From an uncultured Fibrobacter sp. (GTDB taxonomy: Bacteria > Fibrobacterota > Fibrobacteria > Fibrobacterales > Fibrobacteraceae): 64,000 nt of DNA. A program made the translations under genes and the position numbers. Each line of letters opens with the position of its first letter. Within the stretch, counting starts at the first letter, position 1. This document shows positions 40,079 through 46,903 of the stretch, piece after piece. The notes below the pieces were generated by a model that saw nothing but the letters and a program-made list of their open reading frames with translations, did no database searches and was not told where the DNA came from. The DNA is taken from contig CAKUWY010000005.1 of NCBI GenBank assembly GCA_934699585.1, forward strand, positions 102,380 to 166,379, in the 5' to 3' direction.

Positions 40079-40965
40079 TACTTGCTCTCCTTGGCCTTTG
40101 CGTCAGCCATCTTGTCAATGTTGCACTTGTGGCCATCGTTTGCACCGAAGCGGTGCAGAGATTCCTGTTCCTGGGGCTTGAAAGCACCCATACGCTGGAG
40201 CATGTTGTTCCAGTCGACTTCGTGACCGTCGAATTCCGGGCCGTCGACGCAGACGAACTTCGTCTTGCCACCGATAGTCACGCGGCAGCCACCGCACATG
40301 CCGGTCCCGTCCACCATGATGCTGTTGAGGCTCACCACGGTCTTCACGCCGTAGGGCTTGGTGGTGAGGGCGCAGAACTTCATCATGATCGGAGGACCGA
40401 TGGCGAGCACCATGTCGGGCTTGCCCTTCGTGTCTTCGCAGAGTTCCTTCAGCGGTTCGGTCACGAGACCCTTGCGGCCGTAGGAGCCGTCGTCGGTCAT
40501 GAAAATGATTTCGTCGGCGAGGGCGGTCATTTCTTCCTTCATGAGGAAGAGGCTCTCGTTACGGGCACCCATGATGATAGTGACCTTGTTGCCGGCCTTC
40601 TTCATGGCCTGCACGATCGGGTGCATCGGGGCAATGCCCACGCCACCGCACACGCAAACCACGTGGCCAAAATTCTCGATGTGGGTCGGGGAACCCAGCG
40701 GGCCCACGAGCACCGGGATATCGTCACCCACTTCGAACTTGGAGAGCTCGGTGGTAGTCTTACCGACGGTCTGGAAAATCAGGGTGATGGAGCCTTCAGT
40801 CGTGTCGGCATCGGCGATGGTGAGGGGCACGCGTTCGCCGTTGTCCTTGTTCGTCTGGAGGATGATGAACTGGCCGGCCTTACGCTCTTGGGCGATCAGC
40901 GGGGCCTCGACGCGGAATTGGAATACCGCAGGAGATAACTGTTTTTTAAAGAGAATTTTTGCCAT
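40078..40965 (-). CDS. nfnA: FNR-like FAD/NAD-binding subunit, NfnA/SudB type
   Basis: A 295-aa ferredoxin-NADP reductase-like protein with a 2Fe-2S site. The FAD part has RVPLTIADAD; the NAD part has CGGVGIAPMHPIVQAM and MGARNESLFL; the C-terminal cluster is GMCGGCRVTIGGKTKFVCVDGPEFDGH. This is the small subunit of NfnAB-type NADH-dependent ferredoxin:NADP oxidoreductase (also called SudB). I use ATG 40965 (MAKILFKKQL), since the upstream part runs into repeat DNA. It is translationally coupled to nfnB through a one-base overlap. Confidence 0.82.
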   Translation of the reverse strand: MAKILFKKQLSPAVFQFRVEAPLIAQERKAGQFIILQTNKDNGERVPLTIADADTTEGSITLIFQTVGKTTTELSKFEVGDDIPVLVGPLGSPTHIENFGHVVCVCGGVGIAPMHPIVQAMKKAGNKVTIIMGARNESLFLMKEEMTALADEIIFMTDDGSYGRKGLVTEPLKELCEDTKGKPDMVLAIGPPIMMKFCALTTKPYGVKTVVSLNSIMVDGTGMCGGCRVTIGGKTKFVCVDGPEFDGHEVDWNNMLQRMGAFKPQEQESLHRFGANDGHKCNIDKMADAKAKESK

Positions 40966-41006
40966 AGTGGGTTGAAAAATAGAAAAAACTGGCACACAAA
41001 AAGGAG

Positions 41007-41029
41007 ATCCCCGCCTTCGCGGGGATGAC
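41007..41029. repeat. Dispersed GC-palindrome element, copy upstream of nfnA
   Basis: ATCCCCGC (41007-41014), CTTC, GCGGGGAT (41019-41026), GAC. Identical over 23 bp to 38550-38572 and followed by further similarity (AATT). Confidence 0.8.
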
Positions 41030-41153
41030 AATTGGAGGGTATAAAGGCTCTACACGCTCAAGGCGTCCATGACAATTGGGGGGGTAAAGGTCCTGCACGC
41101 TCAAGGCGGCCATGACAATTGGGGGGCTAAAGGTCCTACACGGCCAAGGCAGG
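41024..41153. repeat. Tandem 43-44-bp repeat, three units
   Basis: Units begin ATGACAATTGG at 41025, 41069 and 41112 and each contains TAAAGG, then CTACACG or CTGCACG, then CAAGGC. The first unit merges with the palindromic element, so the array seems to have grown from its edge. No reading frame is conserved across units. Confidence 0.75.
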
Positions 41154-41185
41154 CATACAAATGTCGAATTGTAGTGGAATACGGC

Positions 41186-42625
41186 TTATTTACGCAGGCC
41201 TATTCGACGGACAGGCTCTCCCTGGACTCGCAAGTAATAGACCCCGTTGTGCAATATGCTTAAATCGACGGTCTGACCCCTGGAGACCCGACCCGCCATG
41301 ACACGACGACCGTTCAACTCGAACACGGCATACGCCAGATTTTCACCACGCTCCACCGTAAAGCTCCGGTTGTCCTCCCCCATAGTTATGCGGCTGGCAA
41401 GAGCCAGGGCCACCATGGGCAGGGAGCTAGGCTTCTGCCATGCCGGTACAGAATCCACCGCCAGATTGTAGAGGAATGCGAAAACTTTATTTTGTACAGA
41501 ATCTGCATACACGACTTCATCGCCGTTTTCGTCGGTACGGGTTGCATCGTAAAACTCGTGCTTCAGGCCGAACCCCCTCGGAGCGTAGAACTCGTGGTAA
41601 ACCTTTCGCTCGTTGAGGATAGAATCGATGACGGCGCTTCCGTAAAGGGTGGGCGTGTGGACCTTCAGGAACATTCCAAACATCTTTAGCATACTACCCT
41701 TTTCGCCGAGCATGCGGTCCACGTCGCTGATGGCATGGCCCTTGCCAAAAGGCATCACGTAATCCGAATCTCCATGGGCAAGGAACACCGGCACCTTGCT
41801 ATTTTTCACCAAACCGGCATTATGAATGGCTCCCCAAAGGGCCACTACGCCGTTTGCATGCCCTCCCACACCGGTTTCGCCATATTCATCCAGTTCGCCT
41901 AGTGAGGTTGCCCCCTTCTTGTCAACATAGGCCGGAAAATCCTTCTTGCTTTTGGCGTAAATGTTTTCCAGCGCAAGCATCCTGCCAGCACTGTTTCCAA
42001 CAATGTAAATCTTGTTGGTATCGACTTTCAGTTCGGCGGCATTCTTGCGGAAATAGCGAACAGCGGCATGGACATCCTGAATAGCCTTGTAAACAGTACG
42101 GGCAAAATCCACACTGTCAATGATTTCGTCGTAACCATCCTTTGTTTCCACCTCGCTCATCAGCACGCCCTGGCGGTATTCTAGCGAGGCCGTCACGTAG
42201 CCACGAGCCGCAAGGGAATCTGTATAAGCCACGGATTTCTGGGAAAAATCATCCTTGCTGCTGGCCACGAAGGCACCGCCATGACACACGATGACGGCAG
42301 CGCGTTTTTCGGCATTGTCATCCACAGGCTCATAGATGTCCATGAGCAAGTCTTTCTTCTCAACAAGTTCTTCCTTATAGAAAAACATCATCGGCTCAAT
42401 GCCAAACGAACTCATCATCGAAGAAAGCGTATTGTAATTGCTTCCGCCTTCCGCATCCAAAAACGGAACATCCTTGGCGACTGTTACCGTCCTCGCCTTT
42501 GAGACTTTGAACAGACGATCCTTGTAGCGAACGCCATCGGCGGCATAACTCCAAGACACAACAAACAAGATAAAAGCCAGCGCGACCAGCCAGTTTTTTG
42601 AAAACAAATTTTTAGAGATGACCAT
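41186..42625 (-). CDS. Secreted alpha/beta-hydrolase (carboxylesterase-like) with C-terminal sorting-like tail
   Basis: A 479-aa exported enzyme (signal peptide about residues 10-28). The oxyanion motif HGGAF and the nucleophile elbow GNSAGR identify an esterase/lipase of the alpha/beta-hydrolase fold; a His near GLKHEFYDAT could complete the triad. The last 70 residues (YAVFELNGRRVMAGRVSRGQTVDLSILHNGVYYLRVQGE) are a beta-sandwich tail like those used for sorting in Fibrobacter and Bacteroidota. It may deacetylate plant polysaccharide, given the likely lifestyle; this is inference. TAGATT lies 6 nt before ATG and no Shine-Dalgarno is visible. Confidence 0.82.
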   Translation of the reverse strand: MVISKNLFSKNWLVALAFILFVVSWSYAADGVRYKDRLFKVSKARTVTVAKDVPFLDAEGGSNYNTLSSMMSSFGIEPMMFFYKEELVEKKDLLMDIYEPVDDNAEKRAAVIVCHGGAFVASSKDDFSQKSVAYTDSLAARGYVTASLEYRQGVLMSEVETKDGYDEIIDSVDFARTVYKAIQDVHAAVRYFRKNAAELKVDTNKIYIVGNSAGRMLALENIYAKSKKDFPAYVDKKGATSLGELDEYGETGVGGHANGVVALWGAIHNAGLVKNSKVPVFLAHGDSDYVMPFGKGHAISDVDRMLGEKGSMLKMFGMFLKVHTPTLYGSAVIDSILNERKVYHEFYAPRGFGLKHEFYDATRTDENGDEVVYADSVQNKVFAFLYNLAVDSVPAWQKPSSLPMVALALASRITMGEDNRSFTVERGENLAYAVFELNGRRVMAGRVSRGQTVDLSILHNGVYYLRVQGEPVRRIGLRK

Positions 42626-42664
42626 ACGCCAAATCTAGAAAAGGGACGTACACCGCAACAAAAA

Positions 42665-42847
42665 CTACATTCCGGGTTGTGCAATAAACAGGAACAAAAG
42701 GATCGCAAAGAGGATGGCGAAGCTTATGAGCAATCGCCTTTTCAGGCTTTTTTTCACCTCTTCGCGAGACGCCTTTTTACGGCCCACGGAAAGTACAAAA
42801 AAGAAGAAGCCCCAGAAAATGCCGAGAAAGAGAATACCGTATGACAT
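42665..42847 (-). CDS. Small membrane protein of 60 aa
   Basis: A 60-residue protein with two hydrophobic helices (YGILFLGIFWGFFFFVLSVG, residues 3-22; LLISFAILFAILLFLFIAQ, residues 39-57) joined by a highly basic loop (RKKASREEVKKSLKRR). The positive-inside rule puts the loop in the cytoplasm. The family is not recognised. It lies downstream of the 6S RNA candidate and upstream of the esterase gene, in the same direction. Confidence 0.6.
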   Translation of the reverse strand: MSYGILFLGIFWGFFFFVLSVGRKKASREEVKKSLKRRLLISFAILFAILLFLFIAQPGM

Positions 42848-42960
42848 AAAAAGTGTGAAATGTGGAATGAGAGGTGTGAGATTTTTCGCTGAACGTCATC
42901 CTCGAACGACTGCAGGGAGTGAGGGGATCCATACATTTTATACCATAGACGTTTTGGTAT

Positions 42961-43129
42961 AAAAAAAGGGCATCCCTCACGGTGGAACACTCGAAGCTAC
43001 TCATTCTGAAATGATAGCAGTGCCTTGGGGTTTTGTTTTTCGCGTCGAAGCGCGCCTAAACTGAATCTCAAGAGCCACGAGCTTTTATAATCTTGTTAGA
43101 TCGGGCGTTAATCCGTGGGATGCCTATGC
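42961..43129 (-). ncRNA. ssrS: 6S RNA candidate
   Basis: A transcript of about 169 nt is defined by a strong promoter (TTGTTT-17-TATATT, then ATGGGC) and a terminator. The 5' end (GGCATCCCACGG, 43124-43113) pairs with the 3' end (CCGTGAGGGATGCC, 42982-42969), followed by seven T (42967-42961). Between them are internal hairpins, including GCTATCATT/AATGAGTAGC, ATCT-AACA-AGAT and a GCGCTTCGACGC-type stem, with unpaired stretches. This long closed rod with a central bubble, about 90 nt downstream of zapA, is the classic setting of 6S RNA (zapA-ssrS in many bacteria). 6S RNA binds and inhibits the housekeeping RNA polymerase. Confidence 0.78.
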
Positions 43130-43133
43130 CCAT

Positions 43134-43162
43134 AATATACCTAACTGCGATGCTAAAAACAA
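43134..43162 (-). promoter_or_regulatory. Promoter of the 6S RNA candidate
   Basis: On the minus strand: TTGTTT (43162-43157), 17-nt spacer, TATATT (43139-43134), then ATGGGC. It has the same -10 and downstream bases as the promoters at 36010 and 38381. Confidence 0.75.
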
Positions 43163-43220
43163 GTGTTTTTTTTAATATCTTAGAAAACCCCGAAATTTGT
43201 TCAAAAACGGGGTTTTCCGA

Positions 43221-43538
43221 TTACTTCCAGTCTTCCGAAGAATCCTGCCCCTCTTCCAGGAGGGACGAAAGTTCCTTCAGGCGCTGGTCCATCTGGTCCA
43301 TCTGGACTTTTGCCTGACGGAGCATCTTGCGGACATCGAAGAGCTGCTGGCCCAAGTCCAGCGCCAGAAGCGCCAGGCGTTTTGCATTTTCCAGGTTGTA
43401 CTTGCCGAAGCTTTCGAAGCGTTCGTCGATAAAGCCCAGGACTTCCTGCAGGTCGCTATCGGAAAGGTCCGTACGGATCTGCAGCTTTTCCTTGGCTACC
43501 GTTACGGTTACCGGTCTGTGTGTATTCAAATCTGCCAT
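43221..43538 (-). CDS. zapA: Cell division protein ZapA
   Basis: A 105-aa protein with the ZapA N-terminal domain (VTVTVAKEKLQIRTDLSDSDLQEVLGFIDERF) and a C-terminal coiled coil (LALLALDLGQQLFDVRKMLRQAKVQMDQMDQRLKEL). ZapA cross-links FtsZ filaments at the division ring. It lies 43 nt downstream of the long coiled-coil gene and about 90 nt upstream of the 6S RNA candidate, the same order (zapA then ssrS) as in many proteobacteria. Confidence 0.88.
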   Translation of the reverse strand: MADLNTHRPVTVTVAKEKLQIRTDLSDSDLQEVLGFIDERFESFGKYNLENAKRLALLALDLGQQLFDVRKMLRQAKVQMDQMDQRLKELSSLLEEGQDSSEDWK

Positions 43539-43581
43539 TATCGCATTCCTACGCCGAATGGATCATCGTCCATCAGCCATT

Positions 43582-44868
43582 TTAGCCGAAAAAATTTCCT
43601 TGCGAGCCCTCCCGACTCGCGAACAAATCATCGTCCTTTTCGTTGGCCCCGTGAATTTCCGGAAGCTCTTCTTCGTCGTCATCCCTGGACATGGTCATAT
43701 CTACGATAGGCCCGAGGCTCGGGTCTTCCACGAACTCGTCCTTCGGCTCCTCCGGGGCAGGTTCCTCCGCAGCAGGCTCTTCTTGTAACAGCGGGTCAGG
43801 CGACCATTCCGCAGCCTTTGCAGGTTCTTCGGCGGCAGGTTCCTCCACGGTAGGCTCTTCAAAAACGGTCTCGGTCGCTGAGTCTGCCGAAGCGTCTGCG
43901 GGCATCTCGAAATCATCTGTCAGGGTAGCGGCCGGTTCTTCTTGAGGGGGTTCATCGAAATTCAGTTCCGTCTGCTCCTGGGCAGGCTCTTCAAAGGTGT
44001 CGTCAGCAGCAACCGCCGACGCAGCAACTGTCGCCGTGGCAATCGTTGCCGAAGGCGCCATCGGGGCGCGAGGAGCGGTTCCTTCAACGCCTTCCACGAA
44101 CTGGTCCACAGGGAATTCTGCGCCCAGTTCCTTTTCGATGGTGGCCAGAAGCTGCTTGAACTTGTCCTGGATTTCGGCAATTTCTTCGGCCTGGTTCTGG
44201 ATCGTTTCGTCTTTCTGGGCCAGTTCCTCGGCCTTCTTTGCAAGCTCGGTATCCTTGCCTGCAAGTTCCACAATCTTGGAAGAAAGCATCTGTTCCTTTT
44301 CGGCAAGCTCTTGCTTCACCATGGCAAGCTCTTCGGCATTTTTCGAAAGCAGGGTCGCCTTGTCCGCCAGTTCCACGTCTTTCTGGTTCAAGGACATGTC
44401 CCGCTCGTTGAGCATTTCGTCCTTGGCTACGAGCTGGCGGTTTTTCTCTTCGAGTTCCTCGGTTTTCTGGGCAAGGAGGGCCGTCTTTTCGGCTAGCTCG
44501 GCTTCTTTGCCTGCAAGAACCGTTTCTTTCTGGGAAAGGGCGCTTGCCTGGGTCGAAATCTGCTGTTCCTTGGCGGCAAGGTCCGACTTTGCCTGTTCCA
44601 AATTCTGGGTCAGTTCCTGGAGGGCCAGTTCCTTCTTGTTCAAGGCCTCGGCCTGGACCGCGGCCTGGTTCGCCCTCACATCGAGAGCCGCCTTGCATTC
44701 GGCCAAACTCGCATTGGCCGTCTGGAGCAGGGATTCCCTGTCTTGCAGGCCGGACTGGGCTTCGGCCAGCTGCACCTTTAAGCTTGAAACCTCTTGGCGC
44801 AGGCCACGTACCGTGGACAAGACGCCGTCAACCTTTTGTGAAAGAACGTTCAGATTTTCCAGGTTCAT
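43582..44868 (-). CDS. Long coiled-coil protein next to ZapA
   Basis: A 428-aa cytoplasmic protein. Residues 1-40 (MNLENLNVLSQKVDGVLSTVRGLRQEV) resemble the short ZapB-like coiled coils. Residues 40-245 are near-continuous heptads with repeated 7/14-residue words (AELAEKTALLAQKTEELEEK, VELADKATLLSK, AELAQKDETIQNQ). The C-terminal 150 residues are Glu/Pro/Ala-rich and repetitive (EEPAAEEP), probably disordered. With ZapA downstream, a Z-ring scaffold role is likely but inferred. I use ATG 44868 after CGGAGAAAAA. Divergent from uvrC with a shared promoter region. Confidence 0.75.
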   Translation of the reverse strand: MNLENLNVLSQKVDGVLSTVRGLRQEVSSLKVQLAEAQSGLQDRESLLQTANASLAECKAALDVRANQAAVQAEALNKKELALQELTQNLEQAKSDLAAKEQQISTQASALSQKETVLAGKEAELAEKTALLAQKTEELEEKNRQLVAKDEMLNERDMSLNQKDVELADKATLLSKNAEELAMVKQELAEKEQMLSSKIVELAGKDTELAKKAEELAQKDETIQNQAEEIAEIQDKFKQLLATIEKELGAEFPVDQFVEGVEGTAPRAPMAPSATIATATVAASAVAADDTFEEPAQEQTELNFDEPPQEEPAATLTDDFEMPADASADSATETVFEEPTVEEPAAEEPAKAAEWSPDPLLQEEPAAEEPAPEEPKDEFVEDPSLGPIVDMTMSRDDDEEELPEIHGANEKDDDLFASREGSQGNFFG

Positions 44869-44977
44869 TTTTTCTCCGTAAATCCAGGGGGAACATCCCC
44901 ATAAAAAGATATATAAAAATTTGACAAAAGGACAAGAAAAAAGCATTGTTTTTTGGGGATTTTCTATTTTCGGAGTA
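44869..44977. promoter_or_regulatory. Divergent promoter region between the coiled-coil gene and uvrC
   Basis: TTGACA (44921-44926) faces uvrC; on the other strand the same site reads TTGTCA and is followed by AT-rich TATATATC and TTATGGGG. TATTTT (44965-44970) lies 7 nt before the uvrC ATG. The exact start points cannot be read from sequence alone. Confidence 0.4.
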
Positions 44978-46816
44978 ATGCTCCAATTCGGCGAACATAT
45001 CGAGCGGCGCCTGGCGGAACTGCCGGCACTCCCTGGCGTCTACATCATGAAGAACGCCCAGGGGAAAATCATCTACATCGGCAAGGCCAAGGTGCTCAAG
45101 AACCGGGTCCGAAGCTACTTCGACGGGTCCGACCACACGGGCCACCGGGCGGCCACACTGATGCTCCCCTACATCCGGGACATCGAATGGATTATTACCG
45201 AAAGCGAGTCCGAAGCGCTGATTCTGGAGGCGAACCTCATCCGCAAGCACACGCCCAAGTACAACGTGCTGCTGAAAGACGACAAGCATTTCCCCTACCT
45301 AGCCTTTTCGGTGAAGGAACCCTTCCCCAGGCTGTTCCTGACCCGCTCAGTCCACAAGGACGACAACCTGTACTACGGCCCCTTCATGGGGTCCCGAATG
45401 ATAGACCAGCTGATCGACCTCTCGGCGAGGCTGTTCCACATTCGGGAATGCAAGCTGAAACTGCCCCTCGCAAAGCCACAGCGCCCCTGCCTGAACTACC
45501 ACATCGGGCGCTGCGACGCCCCCTGCGCAGGACTCATTTCCGAAGAAGCCTACCGTGAAAAGGTGGAGCAGGCAAAGCTCTTGCTAGAAGGCAAGCGGGA
45601 CGACCTCTTGGAACGCTGGCAGCGTGAAATGGAAGAAGCCAGCGCGAATCTGGACTTTGAGACGGCGGGCAAACGGCGGGACGCCATCCAGGCTCTGCAG
45701 GTCACGGGAATCCACCAAAAGACAGACGTCAGCGACCCGAACCTTTCGCTGGACATCTTGACGCTCCGGCGGAACGGGACCATGGCCGCCGCGGTCATTT
45801 TCGAATACCGGAACGGGGTCCTCCGGGGGCGCAGGCACTACCGGCTGGAATGCAAGCTGGAAGACGACGCCACCGAAATTTTCCGCCAGATGGTGTTGCC
45901 CTGGTACATGGACGTGCCCATGATTCCCGCCGAAATCGCCACCGACATTGACCTTCCCGAAGATGCGGAACTGCTACAGCAGACGCTTTCCGAAAAGGCC
46001 GGGCGGAAGGTGCGGTTCACCAACCCCCAGCGGGGCGAAAAAGTGGGATTCCTGAAATTGGCAGGGGCCAACGCCGACATGATTCTGGTGGAAATGCGCT
46101 CCGAAGTGCAGAAGTACAGCGAAATCGACCAGAGCGTCTTTGAACTGCAAAAAGTTCTGGGCCTCAAAAAGACTCCCTTCCGTATCGAGTGCGTCGATAT
46201 TTCTCACCTTTCGGGAACCAACACCGTAGCAAGTCTCGTGGCCTTCAAGAACGGCAAGCCCGACAAGAGCAACTACCGCAAGTTTATCATCAAGACGGTT
46301 ACCGGCGTCGATGATTTCGCCAGCATGCGGGAGGTCATGACCCGCCGTATCCGCAGGCTCGAAGACGAAGGCACCCCCATGCCGGATTTGTGGGTCTGCG
46401 ACGGCGGCAAGGGCCAGGTGGACGCCACCATGCAGATTCTAAAAGAACTGGGCCACGACCAGGATTTACCGCTTATCGGCCTTGCCAAACGGCTAGAAGA
46501 AATCGTGTTCCCCGACGACCGTAAGAGCATCGTGCTGCACCGCACAAGCCCAGCGCTAAAGCTGTTGCAGAACGCCCGCGACGAGGCCCACCGTTTTGCC
46601 ATTACCTACCAGCGGAGCAAGCGCAAGAAAGACCTGGAAGTAGAATGGCTCAAGATGCCCGGCGTGGGGCACGAGACCCGCGTAAAAATCCTTTCCAAGT
46701 ACAAGAGCGCCGAAGCCTTTATGGAAGCACCTCTAGAAGATATCGAAATCTTGCTGGGCAAGGTACGGGGGAACAAGGTCCGGGAGAATGTTACAAAGTA
46801 TTTAGAGGATGTGTAG
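44978..46816 (+). CDS. uvrC: Excinuclease ABC subunit C
   Basis: A 612-aa nucleotide-excision-repair nuclease. In order: N-terminal GIY-YIG domain (GVYIMKNAQGKIIYIGKAKVLKNRVRSYF), UVR/UvrB-binding motif (NLDFETAGKRRDAIQAL near residue 225), the UvrC RNase H-like endonuclease domain (ECVDISHLSGTNTVASLVAF ... PDLWVCDGGKGQVDAT), and a C-terminal helix-hairpin-helix pair (MPGVGHETRVKILSKY). It makes both incisions around DNA lesions with UvrAB. I use ATG 44978; an upstream in-frame start would cross the promoter region. TATTTT lies exactly 7 nt upstream. Confidence 0.96.
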   Translation: MLQFGEHIERRLAELPALPGVYIMKNAQGKIIYIGKAKVLKNRVRSYFDGSDHTGHRAATLMLPYIRDIEWIITESESEALILEANLIRKHTPKYNVLLKDDKHFPYLAFSVKEPFPRLFLTRSVHKDDNLYYGPFMGSRMIDQLIDLSARLFHIRECKLKLPLAKPQRPCLNYHIGRCDAPCAGLISEEAYREKVEQAKLLLEGKRDDLLERWQREMEEASANLDFETAGKRRDAIQALQVTGIHQKTDVSDPNLSLDILTLRRNGTMAAAVIFEYRNGVLRGRRHYRLECKLEDDATEIFRQMVLPWYMDVPMIPAEIATDIDLPEDAELLQQTLSEKAGRKVRFTNPQRGEKVGFLKLAGANADMILVEMRSEVQKYSEIDQSVFELQKVLGLKKTPFRIECVDISHLSGTNTVASLVAFKNGKPDKSNYRKFIIKTVTGVDDFASMREVMTRRIRRLEDEGTPMPDLWVCDGGKGQVDATMQILKELGHDQDLPLIGLAKRLEEIVFPDDRKSIVLHRTSPALKLLQNARDEAHRFAITYQRSKRKKDLEVEWLKMPGVGHETRVKILSKYKSAEAFMEAPLEDIEILLGKVRGNKVRENVTKYLEDV

Positions 46817-46868
46817 TGTGTAGTGTGTAGTGTGGAATTAGACACCTCACATCACACATCTCACACTA
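46811..46868. repeat. GTGTGTAGT-type repeat with inverted CACAC arm
   Basis: After the uvrC stop, TAGTGTG words repeat in tandem and are followed by CACCTCACATCACACATC, roughly their reverse complement, so the stretch can fold into an imperfect hairpin. A similar GTGTGAAATGTGG block occurs near 42855. It looks like a dispersed simple-sequence element. Confidence 0.5.
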
Positions 46869-46903
46869 GTAATTCGTACTTTCTTTTTTCTAAATTTACC
46901 CTT

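Noticed and set aside
41024..41153. CRISPR-like array
   Set aside because: The units are contiguous tandem repeats without unique spacers, only three copies, and no cas genes are in the window.
42754..43004. Small minus-strand reading frames between zapA and the 60-aa membrane gene
   Set aside because: They overlap the 6S RNA candidate and its stems and have no coding features.
46811..46868. Terminator of uvrC
   Set aside because: The inverted GTGTG/CACAC arms are imperfect and not followed by a T run.
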